This document shows, one piece after another, positions 12,001 to 24,139 of a stretch of 64,000 bases of DNA (the first letter of the stretch is position 1; each line of letters starts with the position of its first letter). Made by a program: the position numbers and the translations under genes. Source of the DNA: Nepenthes gracilis. Its lineage: Eukaryota; Streptophyta; Magnoliopsida; Caryophyllales; Nepenthaceae. The notes beneath the pieces were generated by a model, which had not been told where the DNA came from, did not search any database, and saw only the letters and a list, made by a program, of their open reading frames with translations. The stretch covers positions 868,001-932,000 of the forward strand of contig BSYO01000003.1 of assembly GCA_033239525.1 (NCBI GenBank), in the 5' to 3' direction.

Positions 12001-12901
12001 GTGGCATCATAAAAACAAAAAGAAGGCAATAAAATGCAACGGAGGAAGCACCCCATACTGGCTCATAGACTTATGCTATGCTGACAGAATCATGATGAAA
12101 GTAACTGATAATATGGTACTCAAATCCATCATAAATGAGAATGTATTTTGGATGTAAATTAGCTCAAAAAAGGATTATTTTTTTTCCAATAAATTAATAA
12201 CTATCACTTGACAAATCACTAGCTTACATTCCAAATACATTGTTGAATTAATTGATAGTATTAACTGCTAGAAAAAAGTCATATTTCACATTTTCATCCT
12301 CCACTAGTTCACTGTCCCCATGAAGTGGCGTCCCCAAATGTACATCCAGACAAGGTCGGTGAAAGAAAAACAAAAGCGTCATATTCCAGGACACATGACT
12401 TGAATACTATATCACTATTCCAAGAATACGACCAGTAGTATGAATCAACAATGTTACTGAGAACATCACACCTAAATCATTCTCAAATCTCAAATTACTT
12501 CCAACAATATCAAGCAATTGGGACTCCTTCAATTTAGTTTGCCAAGAATCTTAACAAAATTCCCATGTTAAAGCAATTGGAACTCCTTTAACTTAGTTTG
12601 CCAAGAATCTTAACAAGGTTTCTATCTTAAGGCAACATGAAGTGAAGCATCTATTAATCAATTGACATTAAAAACCGAAGGAATCAAAAGCTTAAACAGC
12701 TAGAAACTAATTCAGTCACTAATGGCACAATAATCAAAGAAATAATCAATCTAGCAGTCTCCAAATCTACCTTCGTAAGTTTAATTTAATCAATAGAAGA
12801 AGATTGAAGCTCACAATTCCAATCTTGAGGTGAGAAGAAAATCGACCAAGGATGGGACGTTCCGCTGGCACTTCCTTCGATTTCGCAGCCTTTGGCGGCA
12901 T
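6063..12901 (-). CDS. OLA1: Obg-like ATPase (OLA1/YchF), 5' four exons only
   Basis: This is a P-loop NTPase of the TRAFAC/Obg family that prefers ATP and acts in the cytosol, with ribosome- and stress-linked roles in plants. The minus-strand exons are 12815-12901, 11589-11756, 8069-8192 and 6063-6154; all have GT donors and AG acceptors and join in phase to 157 codons. Exon 1 starts [10 protein letters not shown] and ends in ..LKIGI. Exon 2 begins [10 protein letters not shown] (Walker A, residues ~30-39) and carries [16 protein letters not shown] (switch region). Exon 3 has the G3-type D-I-A-G and [13 protein letters not shown]. Exon 4 ends ..GEELRLK. Plant family members are about 394 aa, so the NLNE-type specificity motif region, the coiled coil and the TGS domain are missing. 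Those exons are not in the rest of the window, so the gene either continues left of position 1 or is truncated. Confidence 0.9.
9128..11100 (+). mobile_element. Decayed Ty1/copia remnant in OLA1 intron 2
   Basis: Two diverged direct repeats, about 9128-9412 and 10788-11090, flank a copia reverse-transcriptase/RNase H remnant. The repeats share stretches such as acctttcaacattg(t/c)cct, the 'caactc' block and the end ttctggattatcaa. They are probably degenerate LTRs, although TG/CA ends and a target duplication could not be fixed. The element is opposite in orientation to the host gene. A 137-codon frame at 9574-9987 inside it matches nothing I recognise. Confidence 0.55.
10060..10740 (+). pseudogene. 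copia reverse transcriptase remnant
   Basis: Fragments in different frames follow the order of copia RT: 'DIETAFL' (~10065-10088), '[10 protein letters not shown]' (~10153-10182), '[11 protein letters not shown]' (~10528-10560), 'MSRIPYAMV' (~10578-10605) and '[10 protein letters not shown]' (~10632-10662). These correspond to the DVKTAFL, LYGLKQAPR, MSRIPYA and TRPDI blocks of the family. Frameshifts and stops separate the fragments, and the catalytic YVDD block is not visible. Confidence 0.65.
12512..12629. repeat. 59-bp tandem duplication in OLA1 intron 1
   Basis: Units at about 12512-12570 and 12571-12629 both contain agcaattgg(g/a)actcctt, then tagtttgccaagaatctta. They differ by a handful of substitutions. 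The duplication is intronic, with no splice signal effect visible. Confidence 0.7.
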
Positions 12902-12932
12902 GTTGCAATGTATTCTACAAATAAAGAAGGGG

Positions 12933-12964
<32 letters not shown>

Positions 12965-13090
12965 ATTCTGGAGGGTTCGGGTGCTACAGACTGGGAGGAA
13001 ACCCGGCTCACTCAAGCTCAAGTACTTCCCCAATTTCGAACGTTGTTATTTGTGTGTAAGTTTATCAAAAAAATTCTTAGGGTTTAAACT
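12902..13090 (-). promoter_or_regulatory. OLA1 5' leader/promoter-proximal region with (GA)n tract
   Basis: This sequence lies directly upstream of the OLA1 start codon at 12901. It contains a (GA)n tract at about 12933-12959, which reads as a CT-run on the transcribed strand, a common feature of plant leaders. No TATA box could be assigned with confidence, and the transcription start is unknown. Confidence 0.45.
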
Positions 13091-15053
13091 CCGAAAACTT
13101 TCATATGAAAAATTCCAGTGAGCGTGAGGAAGATTTAAGTACTAAATAATTACTTCAAATAGAGTTATAGATTTTTAAGGGAATATTTATTTATAATTTT
13201 TTTTAAAAAAATTGTTTAATAATAATTTTATTAGATCTCATTAAAGTAAACCCACGATAATTAAGTTAAATAGAAAAAGTGAAAAAATCGGATAAAGAAA
13301 ATTTAATAATTTGAATGAAATAAAATCAAAGACCTGGATGAGTGAATAGACGACTAAAAAAAGGTCTAAAATAAACGGATTAAATCAAAAGTATTCATCT
13401 ATACATCTAGCGCTAAGCCATATAAGTGCTAAATTCTTAATATATAATTAAAGTTATATGTAAAGTGCCACCAAGCGCCTAGACTGCGTTATTATTGTCA
13501 ATCTAGAAACAAGCCCTCCTTTATTTAGAAGAGGAATGAGGGAGTCTAAGAGGAGAGGAAAAGGAGAAAGACCAGATAAGAGAGAGGGGAGAGAGGTTGG
13601 GCATATGCCTAGCCCCGTCGGCCAACACCATCCAACACTAAAGCCATTATTGACCACTATCGTCGCCAACACCAAGGTCATTGCTGCCCTAGAATGAATA
13701 TGCTGTCGTCACCAAAGGGTGCCTACCAACATCAACCGCCACTTGCCATGGGACTAAAGTTCATTGCTGCCACGAGACTCGCGCCCTTGTTGTTGCTAGA
13801 TGGCGCTCATCTACCCACCTACACCCCTTGTCAAGCCCACACCAATGCTAAAATCCACTTCTATTGCCACCCAACCCTCTACTAACAATCCACACTCGAC
13901 ACCACTGATTACTAAATGGCACTGCTACTTATATTAGAATTCACTTAAGGTCTATATATGAATCCTTTAAAAAGACAATATTGCTGTTAACAGTCGTTAT
14001 GATGACCGTACTGTGATTGCTTCATCAATATTTGTCATAGTAAACCACAAAAGCTAAACTAGCCTAAATTTAATATTTGAATCAGCCAAATACAAATCTA
14101 AAACCTAGATAGACCCATAACAAATATAAAACTTGGATAAATCCAAAATAATAAAGGATACGAATTATAAGACCCTCCTATTTTACAAAGTAATAGCTTG
14201 AAAGGCCTCACCCTCCCTACTTGACATATTAAGTCTAATAAAATCTCTCTCTTATTATATTAATGCTTTCAATTTATTTCATTTATTATTAAAATTTTTA
14301 ACTAATTTTAGCGACAAAGAGGTCATTGAAAAAATTTCTTAAATCCTTTTCACTTCTTATTTCTGTTTATGGTGAGTAGAAAACTACTTCAAAATTTTGG
14401 ATTATACTCAAATACGGATTGTTAGAAAGTCCATGATCAAATAAATTATTTTAATACAAATTATTGGTGCTTGTAAAAATTGTTAACAAAAGGTCATTTA
14501 CAACTAACAAAAATGGATAATATATCAATATTAGATGGGTCAAACTGTCGGGCCTCCGTAACATCTCGGTTGACAGTGTGCCACTCACCAGCACCAACAC
14601 TATGTGCCGAATGATAGGACCCAGCGCCCATAGCCTCTATGCCAATAGGCCATGCTCGCAAACCTAGTGCCCACTTACACCTCCGTGAAAACTCATGGCC
14701 ATCAGATTGTGCCGCTGCTAGCCCATCATAGTAACCCACCTCAGAATCTCAACAGACTTGTAACATTTTGAATATTTTTTACTTTATTATTTTGTAAAAA
14801 TAAATTGTCTGATTAGTTTAATAATTATCTGACTATTTTTGGTAACTATTTTGGTAACAAAATTATGTGGTTGATTTAAAATTTGGATTTAAATTACTTA
14901 ATGGATTGTGTACAAGAAATTTGACTTGTGAAACTCATTTTTGGGATAAACTTGTGAGATCTATTTTGAGATGATTTTTTACAATTTAAATGACTAATTA
15001 TAAAATAATAAATTGAAAATTTTATATAGTACATTTATTATTTAAGAAACAAG

Positions 15054-15057
<4 letters not shown>
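13091..15057. other. Intergenic, no gene recognised
   Basis: AT-rich DNA with two islands of higher GC, about 13440-13900 and 14530-14760. These carry only short proline/threonine/histidine-rich frames that look like decayed repeat DNA. I cannot assign either to a known family. Confidence 0.5.

Positions 15058-15124
<67 letters not shown>
15058..15124. repeat. (TAA)n microsatellite, about 22 units
   Basis: An uninterrupted run of TAA units of about 67 bp. Such perfect long runs are usually length-variable between individuals. It encodes only a poly-isoleucine frame on the minus strand, which is not a gene. Confidence 0.95.
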
Positions 15125-15125
<1 letters not shown>

Positions 15126-15174
15126 GAAAGAACAAAAGAAAGAAAAAGAATGAAAGTATAGGATGAAGAATGAT

Positions 15175-16180
15175 AAGTAAGCCCATAGCAGACAGACCCA
15201 ATAAGAAAAACGATCCAAAATTCAGAAAAGCCTAAATACGCGTTTAGACAGTAAACGCTAGCGTTAACCGTATGGAGTACCAATTAGGCGGCCAACGCGC
15301 TCCCTCAAAACAATCAACATTTTTGTTGACCGGAAGTATTGTTTCAGTAGGCCAACAAAAGGTAAAAACCTAATATGGGCCAGGCCCAATTCGGCAGACG
15401 TTTTCGTATATGACAAGTAACGATCAATCTCCCTGATTTTACACATTCTTTAAAGCCAATCTCCACTAAAGAGGGTATCAACAGATTTGACGCCCTTCCC
15501 ATGAGAATGGCGCCAGATTCTCTCTTCCTGCCTACAATAGACTCTAACGGTAACAGAAGTACAGAAGGAAAGTAAATAACCTGGAGAACCGTTGCCCGCT
15601 CAAAAAGAAAACGATCCCAACAAAATGCACCAGTCGAGCCTTCTTGTTTAAGGAAGGCCACCCAACATGATACAAGGATCGCACCTTCTTGGCCAAAGGA
15701 GGTTGCCCTGTCCACCATTTATATAACCCTACAGAGTCTCCACTCTGAAGGAGAGGAATACAAACAAAAAACAACAAAGAATTATGACGGATAAATCTTT
15801 GAGCATACTAACACTCGTCCCTAAGTACACAATCGCTTACTACAATAATCTCATTCCGAGTCTTCAAATTTCAGAAACTTCACCCACTGCCTGAGTTCCG
15901 TCATTCTAAACTTCCACGCTTACAGAACTTAACTTCTCGCTTGTTCCCCATGAATATTGAGCCGAAAAATTGCGATCTCGACGAGTCATAAGAACGTCTC
16001 TTACATCTAAAGGCAAATACTCCTTTCTACTTCAATCTCCCTGTCTTTCTCAACTTACATTTCTAGTTACCTTATTGTAATTCGAAGGCTTATTACTAAC
16101 TTGAGCGTCGGAGTGTCTTCAGGGTGATAATGTCCCGCTGACACTTGACCTCTTATTTATTGTAGTGGTGTGTTGGGCCA
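15175..16180 (+). repeat. Tat-type LTR-like segment
   Basis: The segment has a TATA-like 'atttatataaccc' at about 15716 and a downstream block 'acttgagcgtcggagtgtcttcagg' (split here: acttgagcg, tcggagtgtc, ttcagg) near 16099-16124. That block is typical of the R/U5 part of Tat-lineage gypsy LTRs. No adjacent primer-binding site or coding region is visible, so it is probably a solo LTR or a fragment. The ends are approximate. The open frames at 15344-15777 on the minus strand lie inside it and are not genes. Confidence 0.5.
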
Positions 16181-16199
16181 AAACTCGGTGAACGGAGTT

Positions 16200-18055
16200 A
16201 GATCCAAACGATCAAGTGAATACAAATCTGTTTGAAATCGGATCCAAATACGCATCAAAGAAGAAGAAGAAGGAAATGAGAAGAAAAAAAGAAAGAAAAA
16301 GACATCAATGAGATTATGCAGATGACAAAGAGGAAAAAATCAACGCTCATATTGAAACCCAAAGAAACCCTAAATGCAACCCTCCATTATTTAAGAAATA
16401 TAGTATTGCCAACGGAGGAAAAATGTAGGCACAAGTCAAAGCAAACCCGCCACCACTAATGCAATCACTAAGAGAAAATTAAGAAATTGAGGCATGTAGA
16501 AATTGAATAGTCTTAGCTATAAAGGTTGAAGATCGATTGCACAACACAGTAGAAGATCATGCATCTGATGTTGCACATTATGTGTCATCTTCATTTTATT
16601 TTAACAATTTTCTATAACAAAATTATATTATTGGTCGAGCTTATTATAAATGTAATATACAAAATAATTGTAAATGATTAAATATTTTTTAAAAATTATT
16701 TATTTTACTGCTAACAAATTCGTAGTTATTTATTATACAACATTTGATTTACTATTGAGCAAATTATTTTGATTTAATAACAACATTTGTATAATACTAA
16801 CTAAAATGACAACATTGACGATTTGTTTTATTATTTATTACGAGTAATTTAATACAAGTGATTTTTTTTTTAGATAAAATGTTTATTTAGGAAATAAATA
16901 TTCATTAATATGGCAATGTTATTGTTATTTTTTTGAAATAATTCATTCTTAAAAAATTATTTATCAAGATGATATATTTTAAAAACTATTTATAAAAATT
17001 ATGCCAAGTTGCTATGTAGGAAGATCTTCGGGGGAGAGGGAGGCAACATTCTTTGAAAACAAAAATGCTAAAAAAATGCAACAGCAAAAGAACTCGAGGA
17101 TGTGTAGCCAAGGAACACATTGGACAATGTGAACCCGACGTCGTTTTCATGTGTACCACAATTGTTTCTCAGAAAATCGTAATATATTTTTTGGGATAGA
17201 GTAATAAATTATTTTTAAAAAAACAAAATATATGGAAAACCACTTTCCTATAAAAAGTAATTTTTTAAATCTTAAACTATCAGTTTATTTTAGAGGCGGT
17301 AATCGACCATGCTGGCCATTATACGGTACAGCATAATTTATTATAAATTATGTATAATATGATCTAATATTTTAATTTATGTCAAATTGTATGTTAGATA
17401 ACCTCCGTATTATATTAGATATGGCTCTTTATTTAAGTTTTTTTTTTTCTAAACTATAATGGTTACATGATTCTTCGAGAAAAGCATCTTGTTGTCCCTC
17501 TTTTATATAAAAAATTAATAAAAAAAAAATTATAAATACCCTTACCCCCATTTATCAAAAACTCAAATCTATTTACCCTCTCTTTATTATCTGCTCTCTC
17601 ACTTTTATACAATAAGTGATATCCGATACTTGTCACATTCTAAATCCCAATATCATAACTATTTTTAATCAATTATTAATAATAATTAACCAAATCATCT
17701 TTTAATTAACATGCTGGCGTTAACTTTATAATGATACATTGACCAACTATAATTAAAATTAACATAATATCATATACAAAACCCAAAACATATGCCATGT
17801 CACTATACGGCTCTAACACTGACCCAAAATCGAACTTTAAATTTTACATAAAGAATGATATCCGTTCAATACGCATATCATGGTATACAAACTGCAAAGT
17901 AAAATTATAAATCATAATCTGATAACTAACGACCAATCATTGGACAATTCAAAATAATTATAAATCTACAATGTTAGTGGACAATTGACATATTTAATTA
18001 TAAATCTACAATATATAGTGACATTTGTCGCTAATTGACATATTTACCCACTCGA
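16200..18055. other. Intergenic, AT-rich, no gene recognised
   Basis: Long AT-rich DNA without convincing open frames on either strand. Some blocks could be old LTR or DNA-transposon sequence, but I see no terminal repeats or coding remnants to support a call. Confidence 0.5.
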
Positions 18056-18118
18056 GCCCAGAATGATGATGGTCCCCGCCTTTGTCGCCGCCGCTCGATG
18101 TCCGTTGTGGCGCTTGCT

Positions 18119-19280
18119 CAGTTTTAAACGCAAACATTTGAGTCATCAATATATAGAATCCGGAGAGCTTATCGTGTCTCTTTTGAGAAGAAAGTCACTT
18201 ATACTCCATCGTTACTTCTCCTTGAAAATCTAAAGTTCAAAATTGATCTTCACGTTCAAATAAGTTTTCTCATCTTACATTAAATTGCTTCCCTTCACCT
18301 TCGCGTCGAGTGTGTTGAAGCTCGACCTGCTTGAGCCCAAAAGGGAAGGTTCCCACTCGGTGCGTGTTCGCTAGTTGTCGAGCCCAAAATCGAGAATGGG
18401 TAGGGACGGCGGGAGTAAGCGCCGATACCGCCGTAAGTTGATTTTCTCTCGAGCATGTGGGTGATTAGAGTTTTCCTTCAGTCATTAAAAAAAATGTCTT
18501 TTACTATTGTTTAGCTTTATATTTTACATGTTTGTCCTAACATCGAATTAAATATTCTTCGCAGGCGCCGCCTCTGAAAGCACACGTAGGGTTTGAAAGC
18601 TTGAGCACACGTAGGGTTTCTGCGGAAACCCTGCGCTCGCGCGCTCGGCGGCGTGGCAACAGGCATGTTTTTAAACGCAAACATTGAGTCATCTATAAAT
18701 ACCCGGCTTATATTTTGGGAACCCTAAGAAGTCAGAAAAGACTCTGGAGAGCTTATTGGCGTGCCTCTTTTGAGAAGAAAGTCACTTATACTCCATTGAT
18801 ATTACTTCTCTTGAGAAAATCTAAAGTTACAAAATTGATCTTCACGTTCAAATAAGTTTTCTCATCACCTTACATTAACTATTGAAGTACTTCCTTCTAC
18901 CTTCGTTGGAGGCGTCAGTGTGTTGAAGAAGAAGATCCGATTGTGTTCGGCAATTCAAGTGGCCTAAGAGGGAAGATTGACGTGAAGATCGGAAGGTGTT
19001 CGGTTCCGTTGTCGCGGGCAAATCCAAGGAGTTTCTTGGTAGGGATCACGAGACGGGAGTAAGTCGACTAGGTTAGCGCGCCGTTACCACCCGATCTGTA
19101 AGTTGATTTTCTTAGTGCATTGCTTCCCTGGCCGTTGAAACCCGGAGGATTTTTTTCGATTATGTGGGTATCGAGTTTTCCCTTCGTCATTAAAAATCAT
19201 GTCTTTTTACTATTGTTTATGCTCAGTTATATTTTACATGTTTGTCCTTATCTCTAACATCTAGAATTAAATATTCTTCA
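18119..19280 (+). repeat. Diverged tandem duplication of a ~450-600-bp promoter/LTR-like unit
   Basis: Unit 1 (about 18119-18565) and unit 2 (about 18660-19280) align along their lengths. Both have a ttaaacgcaaacatt start, then gagaagaaagtcacttatac, gatcttcacgttcaaataag, ttttactattgttta and aattaaatattcttc. Unit 2 has a TATA-like 'ctataaatacc' at about 18692. Unit 1 lacks many short pieces present in unit 2. The spacer at 18566-18659 is GC-rich and holds a hairpin. This resembles two LTRs or a duplicated leader, but no coding remnant identifies it. Confidence 0.6.
18613..18632. other. Perfect hairpin AGGGTTTC-TGCG-GAAACCCT
   Basis: An 8-bp perfect inverted repeat with a 4-nt loop. It lies in the GC-rich spacer between the two tandem units, next to a duplicated cacacgtagggttt. 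It could be a palindromic promoter element (the half-site resembles a plant telo-box, AAACCCTA) or chance. It is too short to be a precursor RNA. Confidence 0.6.
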
Positions 19281-20383
19281 TGTGTATTAGATATTTACTT
19301 TTTACTACTTTCGCTATTTTTATCGGGGTCGAAACTTGAGTGTATCTCGTTAGCACAAATAGTGCTTTTTCATACAACAATCCATAACCTGCTATTCGAC
19401 ACTTATTATTTTATCATTTTACATATCTCAAAAACTACACTGAAAATTGATACAACATACTAGGCATTCTAAAACTGTCGAAAAACTGAATTACAACAAT
19501 CCGATTAACATAATATCATCCGAAATTAAAATTAAAGCTGAAATTACAATATTAAATACATTAACTATTGTCTAAAAATATAAAACAATATTAAATACCC
19601 ATAAAACTCTATCATAAACTCTTCATAATAGCTCTTGATTCTTCATTATTGTTTATCCAGTAAAAATTGTGTATCTTATTTGAGGAGTTAGTAAAAATAA
19701 TAAGGGGTGAGCCAAAAACTCAAAAAGGTATTATAATATATCAATAATTATATATAACTTTGTATTAAAATATATCGAAAGGATTATAAATCATGATCGA
19801 TACAATGACATGACATTTTCATAAGATGTGTATAAAATTCAGTTTATATATAATCAAAATTCTTATCATGTTATTTCTCAAATTAAATTATGAAATTATG
19901 TTTAATTCTAATTTTTGTAAAGGATCAGAGCCGATAAGTCTTACCAACTAAAAAAACAAACAATTAAAATTTAAATTGTATATACTCTCACATAATCAAA
20001 TGTTATACGTTACCATTTAAGACTCGTGGATGGGTTATCTACATATCACTCTATAGACAGGGTTGAACACCACTTCTCACCTGCAGATAATAAGTTTAGA
20101 TATAAATATACCATTATAATATATTAAGGTATACCATAAATACTATCCGTAGAAATAATAACCTTGGTACGGTACAATTCTTAAAAAAACTCTATACTTA
20201 TTCTTCCTAATTCATAATTTTCTCATTCATAGAGAAAATACTCAAAGTTTACATCTTAATTATAGAGTTTTATTCCATAATTTCATAAATTCAAACTTAT
20301 ACTTTTATAAAAACTTAGTAATGTTAAAATTAAAAGTATGAGATGTTAAATTTATAGTTAAAATATAAAAATTTTAGCAAGAT

Positions 20384-22837
20384 TATCACGAATTCGGACC
20401 AAGTAGATCAATTAAATAATAATTAAATTTTTTAAAATTTTAAATTTTAATTATTTTAGATAAATAATACTAAATTCTGAAATTTGAGTGTGACAAATAA
20501 AATATATAGAATCCAATAATTCAAAATTTACACAGGACCTCATCGGATAACTGTCCAAATCAAAATAAATGCGACCTGCTCTATAAATTTTGTAAGAGAG
20601 GTAACAATTTTGACTAAAATCATAAATCAGACATAATATAGCATTCCAACTATTTTTAAAATACATCCATCGGCTTATATCTGACAATTTTCATGATACA
20701 ATACATCAAATATCAATTTAATCTATATTAAAACTCAGACTCATCAAATCGGATGAATGGCTAACAGATCACGTCTATACTCCTATAATGCATCTGAATC
20801 TTTCACTATAAAGGGATAAAATAGAAAAAATAAGCCTAATAATCAACAAGTATCATATTTAAACAAATAGAGTTTAATAAATTATAGAGAATGTCAAATA
20901 AATAAAAATTCATTCAAAAGACAAGATAAATCTAAGTCGTCAATATAACAAATCCAATAAAAATCCAGGATCCAGAATTCAAAATTTAATAGCAATTTCG
21001 TACAAAAATCAAATATCTAAATCCAAAGCAAATGTCTAAATTAGAAAACGGTTCTCATTGGGACGTATATATATATATATAAGTAAAACAGAAGTGATCT
21101 GGACCGATTCCAATAAGCAATTAGCCGATTTTAAAGTTCAATCCAATACCCGATAGCTTATAATTTGGGGCAGAATCCGATAGTCGGATAATCTAATAAT
21201 GTGTGTAGAAATCGAAGTAGCGTCGTAGCAAATATTTCAAAGGTTCAGATCAAAACATATAGTCCAAAATCATTGTACGAGACATACCAATGCCCAAATG
21301 ATGACAAAATTGACGAATCTCAAATCCAAGTCTAAAATTCAAATCTAAACCAAAATCCAATACTAATCAATACAAAGATACAAATCATGCATTACACTTG
21401 GGTTTCAATTACTTAAAGACTAATTTGAAGAAGAGTTACACATAATCCCGATAACCTTAAGCAAAATCAAATAAAAAATAAGCCAACATATATGGCCACC
21501 TATGACTCTGTACCCATAGATAAAGTCGCTCACTATTGTTTGCCACCTGCGACTTTGTGTGCAATCCTCAAACTTGTCAGATATATTAGGACATTCAAAT
21601 ATATTCTAATGTCAAGTCAAATTATCCAAAAGGAAAGGATCACTATTCCAAACCTTTCCTACTGCCAGAAAAAAATTTCTAATAACAAATATCTCTCTGT
21701 TGGGAGTTGGCTAGAATATCTAATAATCCAAGTCCAAATATAGTGATCACGACCCGATACGTGCATGTGACTGTACGGCCTATGCAAAGTATATCCTTAT
21801 TTTCATACAATTATATTGATATAAAAATATACGGTATCCAAAAATTATTTACACTTTTTAAAAAATATAAAACCCAATCCAGAAACATCCAAATTAGCCA
21901 AGGAACTATATATGAATGTCCAGACTAAATAGAACGGGTATATAAAAATATATGTATGTTAGTAAAAATTTTAAATAATATCCAAAATGTATTAGATGTT
22001 AAATCAAACCAAAGAGAGAGTTTCAGATTACTTGTCTAAACTTCATACTTTACAGATCTGAAAAAATAATGTCCCAAAGTGTCCGAATCAACACTTTCTC
22101 TCTCTACTGCGCACGGCCACTCTCTCTCCTCCCTTTCTCTCTCTTCACGCCTGTCTCTGCCGCTCTTTTCATGCTAGCGGAGACTCCGAGAGAGCGACCA
22201 CGGCAGCAGCAAGCTCAACGGCTGATGGCGGCACCGAGCCGGCGACGACATTCTCTCTCTCTACACTACCGCGAGCCTCCTCCATCAAAATCACCAAAAA
22301 TTTTAGCCAATTTTCACAAAATATATACATACAACTCACTAATTGATATCTGCAAAGAGAATGGAAGGATTTATATGCCTTAATTTTACCAATTTTTTCG
22401 GTAACAGTGCCGAACGGGTGACAGTCGCACAGCTTCGACTTGCGATTTCTCTCTCTACAAACACCGGAGCACAAAATGGAAGGTAGCATCACGGAGAGGG
22501 CTTCATCGGCTTCCATTCCGGCGTCGAGAGCAATGACAGCGGCCCAGCCGGCTTCCCTCTCTCTCCTCTTTTCTCCCCCTCGGTTTTCTCTCTCCTCAAA
22601 CCCTCATACATATCCTATTCACCTTATTATTATTATTATTATTATTATATTTTTATTTTCTTTTATTCTAAAATCCAAATCAATATTTGGACGAAAATAC
22701 AGACGCACACGGGTGCCAATTCGTTTGATCCAAATATCCTCCAAAATTTCTCAATATTAATTAATTTTATTATACCCAAATTATCCAAAATCACAATTAA
22801 TATTAAATTAATTCAAATAAAAATTCAGGATATTATA
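20384..22837 (+). repeat. Nested LTR (family shared with 57227), solo
   Basis: It begins TATCACGAATTCGGACC (expected TGTCACG..) and ends ..GGATATTATA, with flanking 5-mers AAGAT and AAGTT that differ at one base, consistent with an old target duplication. Its first ~180 bp align with 57227-57420, including tatagaatcc(a/g)ata and aggacctcat. It contains CT-rich runs (22097-22260, 22553-22600) and an ATT run (22626-22650). The frames at 22069-22516 are low-complexity and not genes. Confidence 0.55.
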
Positions 22838-23162
22838 AAGTTGTATAATTTAGCAGGTATATTAAAAATTTAGATTATGTAGGTTAAATTGTGTACATTT
22901 CTCAACTCATACAAAATACATATTTGATAGTTTAAAATATATAGAAGTTTATGTACGAATTTAAGGCATACATAGGTCAAAATTTAGTAAAATAATAGCA
23001 AAATCAGCAATATGCAGGATTTTAACTTATAAACATACATGTAGAACATGTAGAATAATTAGGTGAAATTTCAGCATGTACAAAAAATTTTAATTGAACT
23101 TTTGGATCATGCAAGGGCTTGTTAAACCTGTTGGCACTTGCATGAGCGAAATTCAGACATTG

Positions 23163-24139
23163 TGTTGGGCCCCAGTATGAGGGCCCATAAAAGCACGGCC
23201 CAAGTAAAGAAGCCCAGAGATATTCTCACGAGCAGATCGGACGGCCCAAGTGAGGAGCCCAAGGGCCGAGAGCCCAAGAGGTTTCGCAACTACCCGAGCG
23301 GCCAGGAAGAATCTCTCAGACTTTCCATAGGACCCCACGAGAGCTGTTCTCTCCTCACAAGTCCGCAAGCTTCCAAGAAGACTCATAGCCGTCCGAGAAC
23401 CGCCCGCCCATAGCCGGGAATGCCAGCTGGCTTATTTCGTCGATTTCAAGAAAGCTCGCGATTCACGCGGTCGGCCAGATCAACAGAAAGACGCCTAGTC
23501 AAATCAGGGCAGATATCCGATTCATGTACGCCTGACATACCAAAAGGCTGCAGCGGCGCCGTACGCATGTCCCTTTCCACATCTCAGCTGCATTAAAGGA
23601 GACTAGTGGACCAGTTCCTCAACCGCCGGATGGATGACACGTGTCCACTCCGCAACGGCCCGACTTCCACTATAAATACACAGCAAGACCTCCTTTCCAA
23701 AGGAGGTCCCAAAAAGAGACACACAAGGGAGAGCCTTCCAGACTCACAAAGCTTCCATTCGGCGCTCTCCTTCTCCACGCCCAACTCCTCAAAGATGTGT
23801 AAAAAGGGCCCCCAGTGAGCATAACTTCCTTAGGAGAAAAGCACAAAACGAGAGATAGGGAAGGGATTGACCCTCACAACTGTACTCTGTAAAATCTCCA
23901 ACCCATATAGTGAAGCTCTTTACAGGCCTCGAGCCCAGTGGTTTTTCCTCCCCATTCAAGATGAGGTTTTCCACTTAAAATATCCGGTCTCAATTCTCAC
24001 CTCGCATCCAACACACCACCCACTTGTGTTGCCTGGAAACCACACACCCGATCGAACGCCTCCCGAGAGATCTGGCTGGGTGGTCAACATCCTTAGCATC
24101 TCTCGGCCATAGTAGGTCCTGTGGAACCAGAACGCAACA
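23163..24139 (+). repeat. Solo LTR, 977 bp, with target duplication CATTG
   Basis: It starts TGTTGGGCCC and ends GCAACA, so the termini TGTTG/CAACA are a perfect short inverted repeat. It is flanked by CATTG at 23158-23162 and 24140-24144. A TATA-like 'ctataaatacac' lies at about 23671. It is more GC-rich than the surrounding LTR into which it inserted. No internal domain is present, so it is a solo LTR formed by LTR-LTR recombination. Confidence 0.9.

Noticed and set aside
15344..15777. 124- and 77-codon minus-strand frames
   Set aside because: They lie inside an LTR-like segment and resemble no protein family.
22069..22516. Overlapping ~100-codon frames on both strands
   Set aside because: Low-complexity CT/GA-rich LTR sequence.
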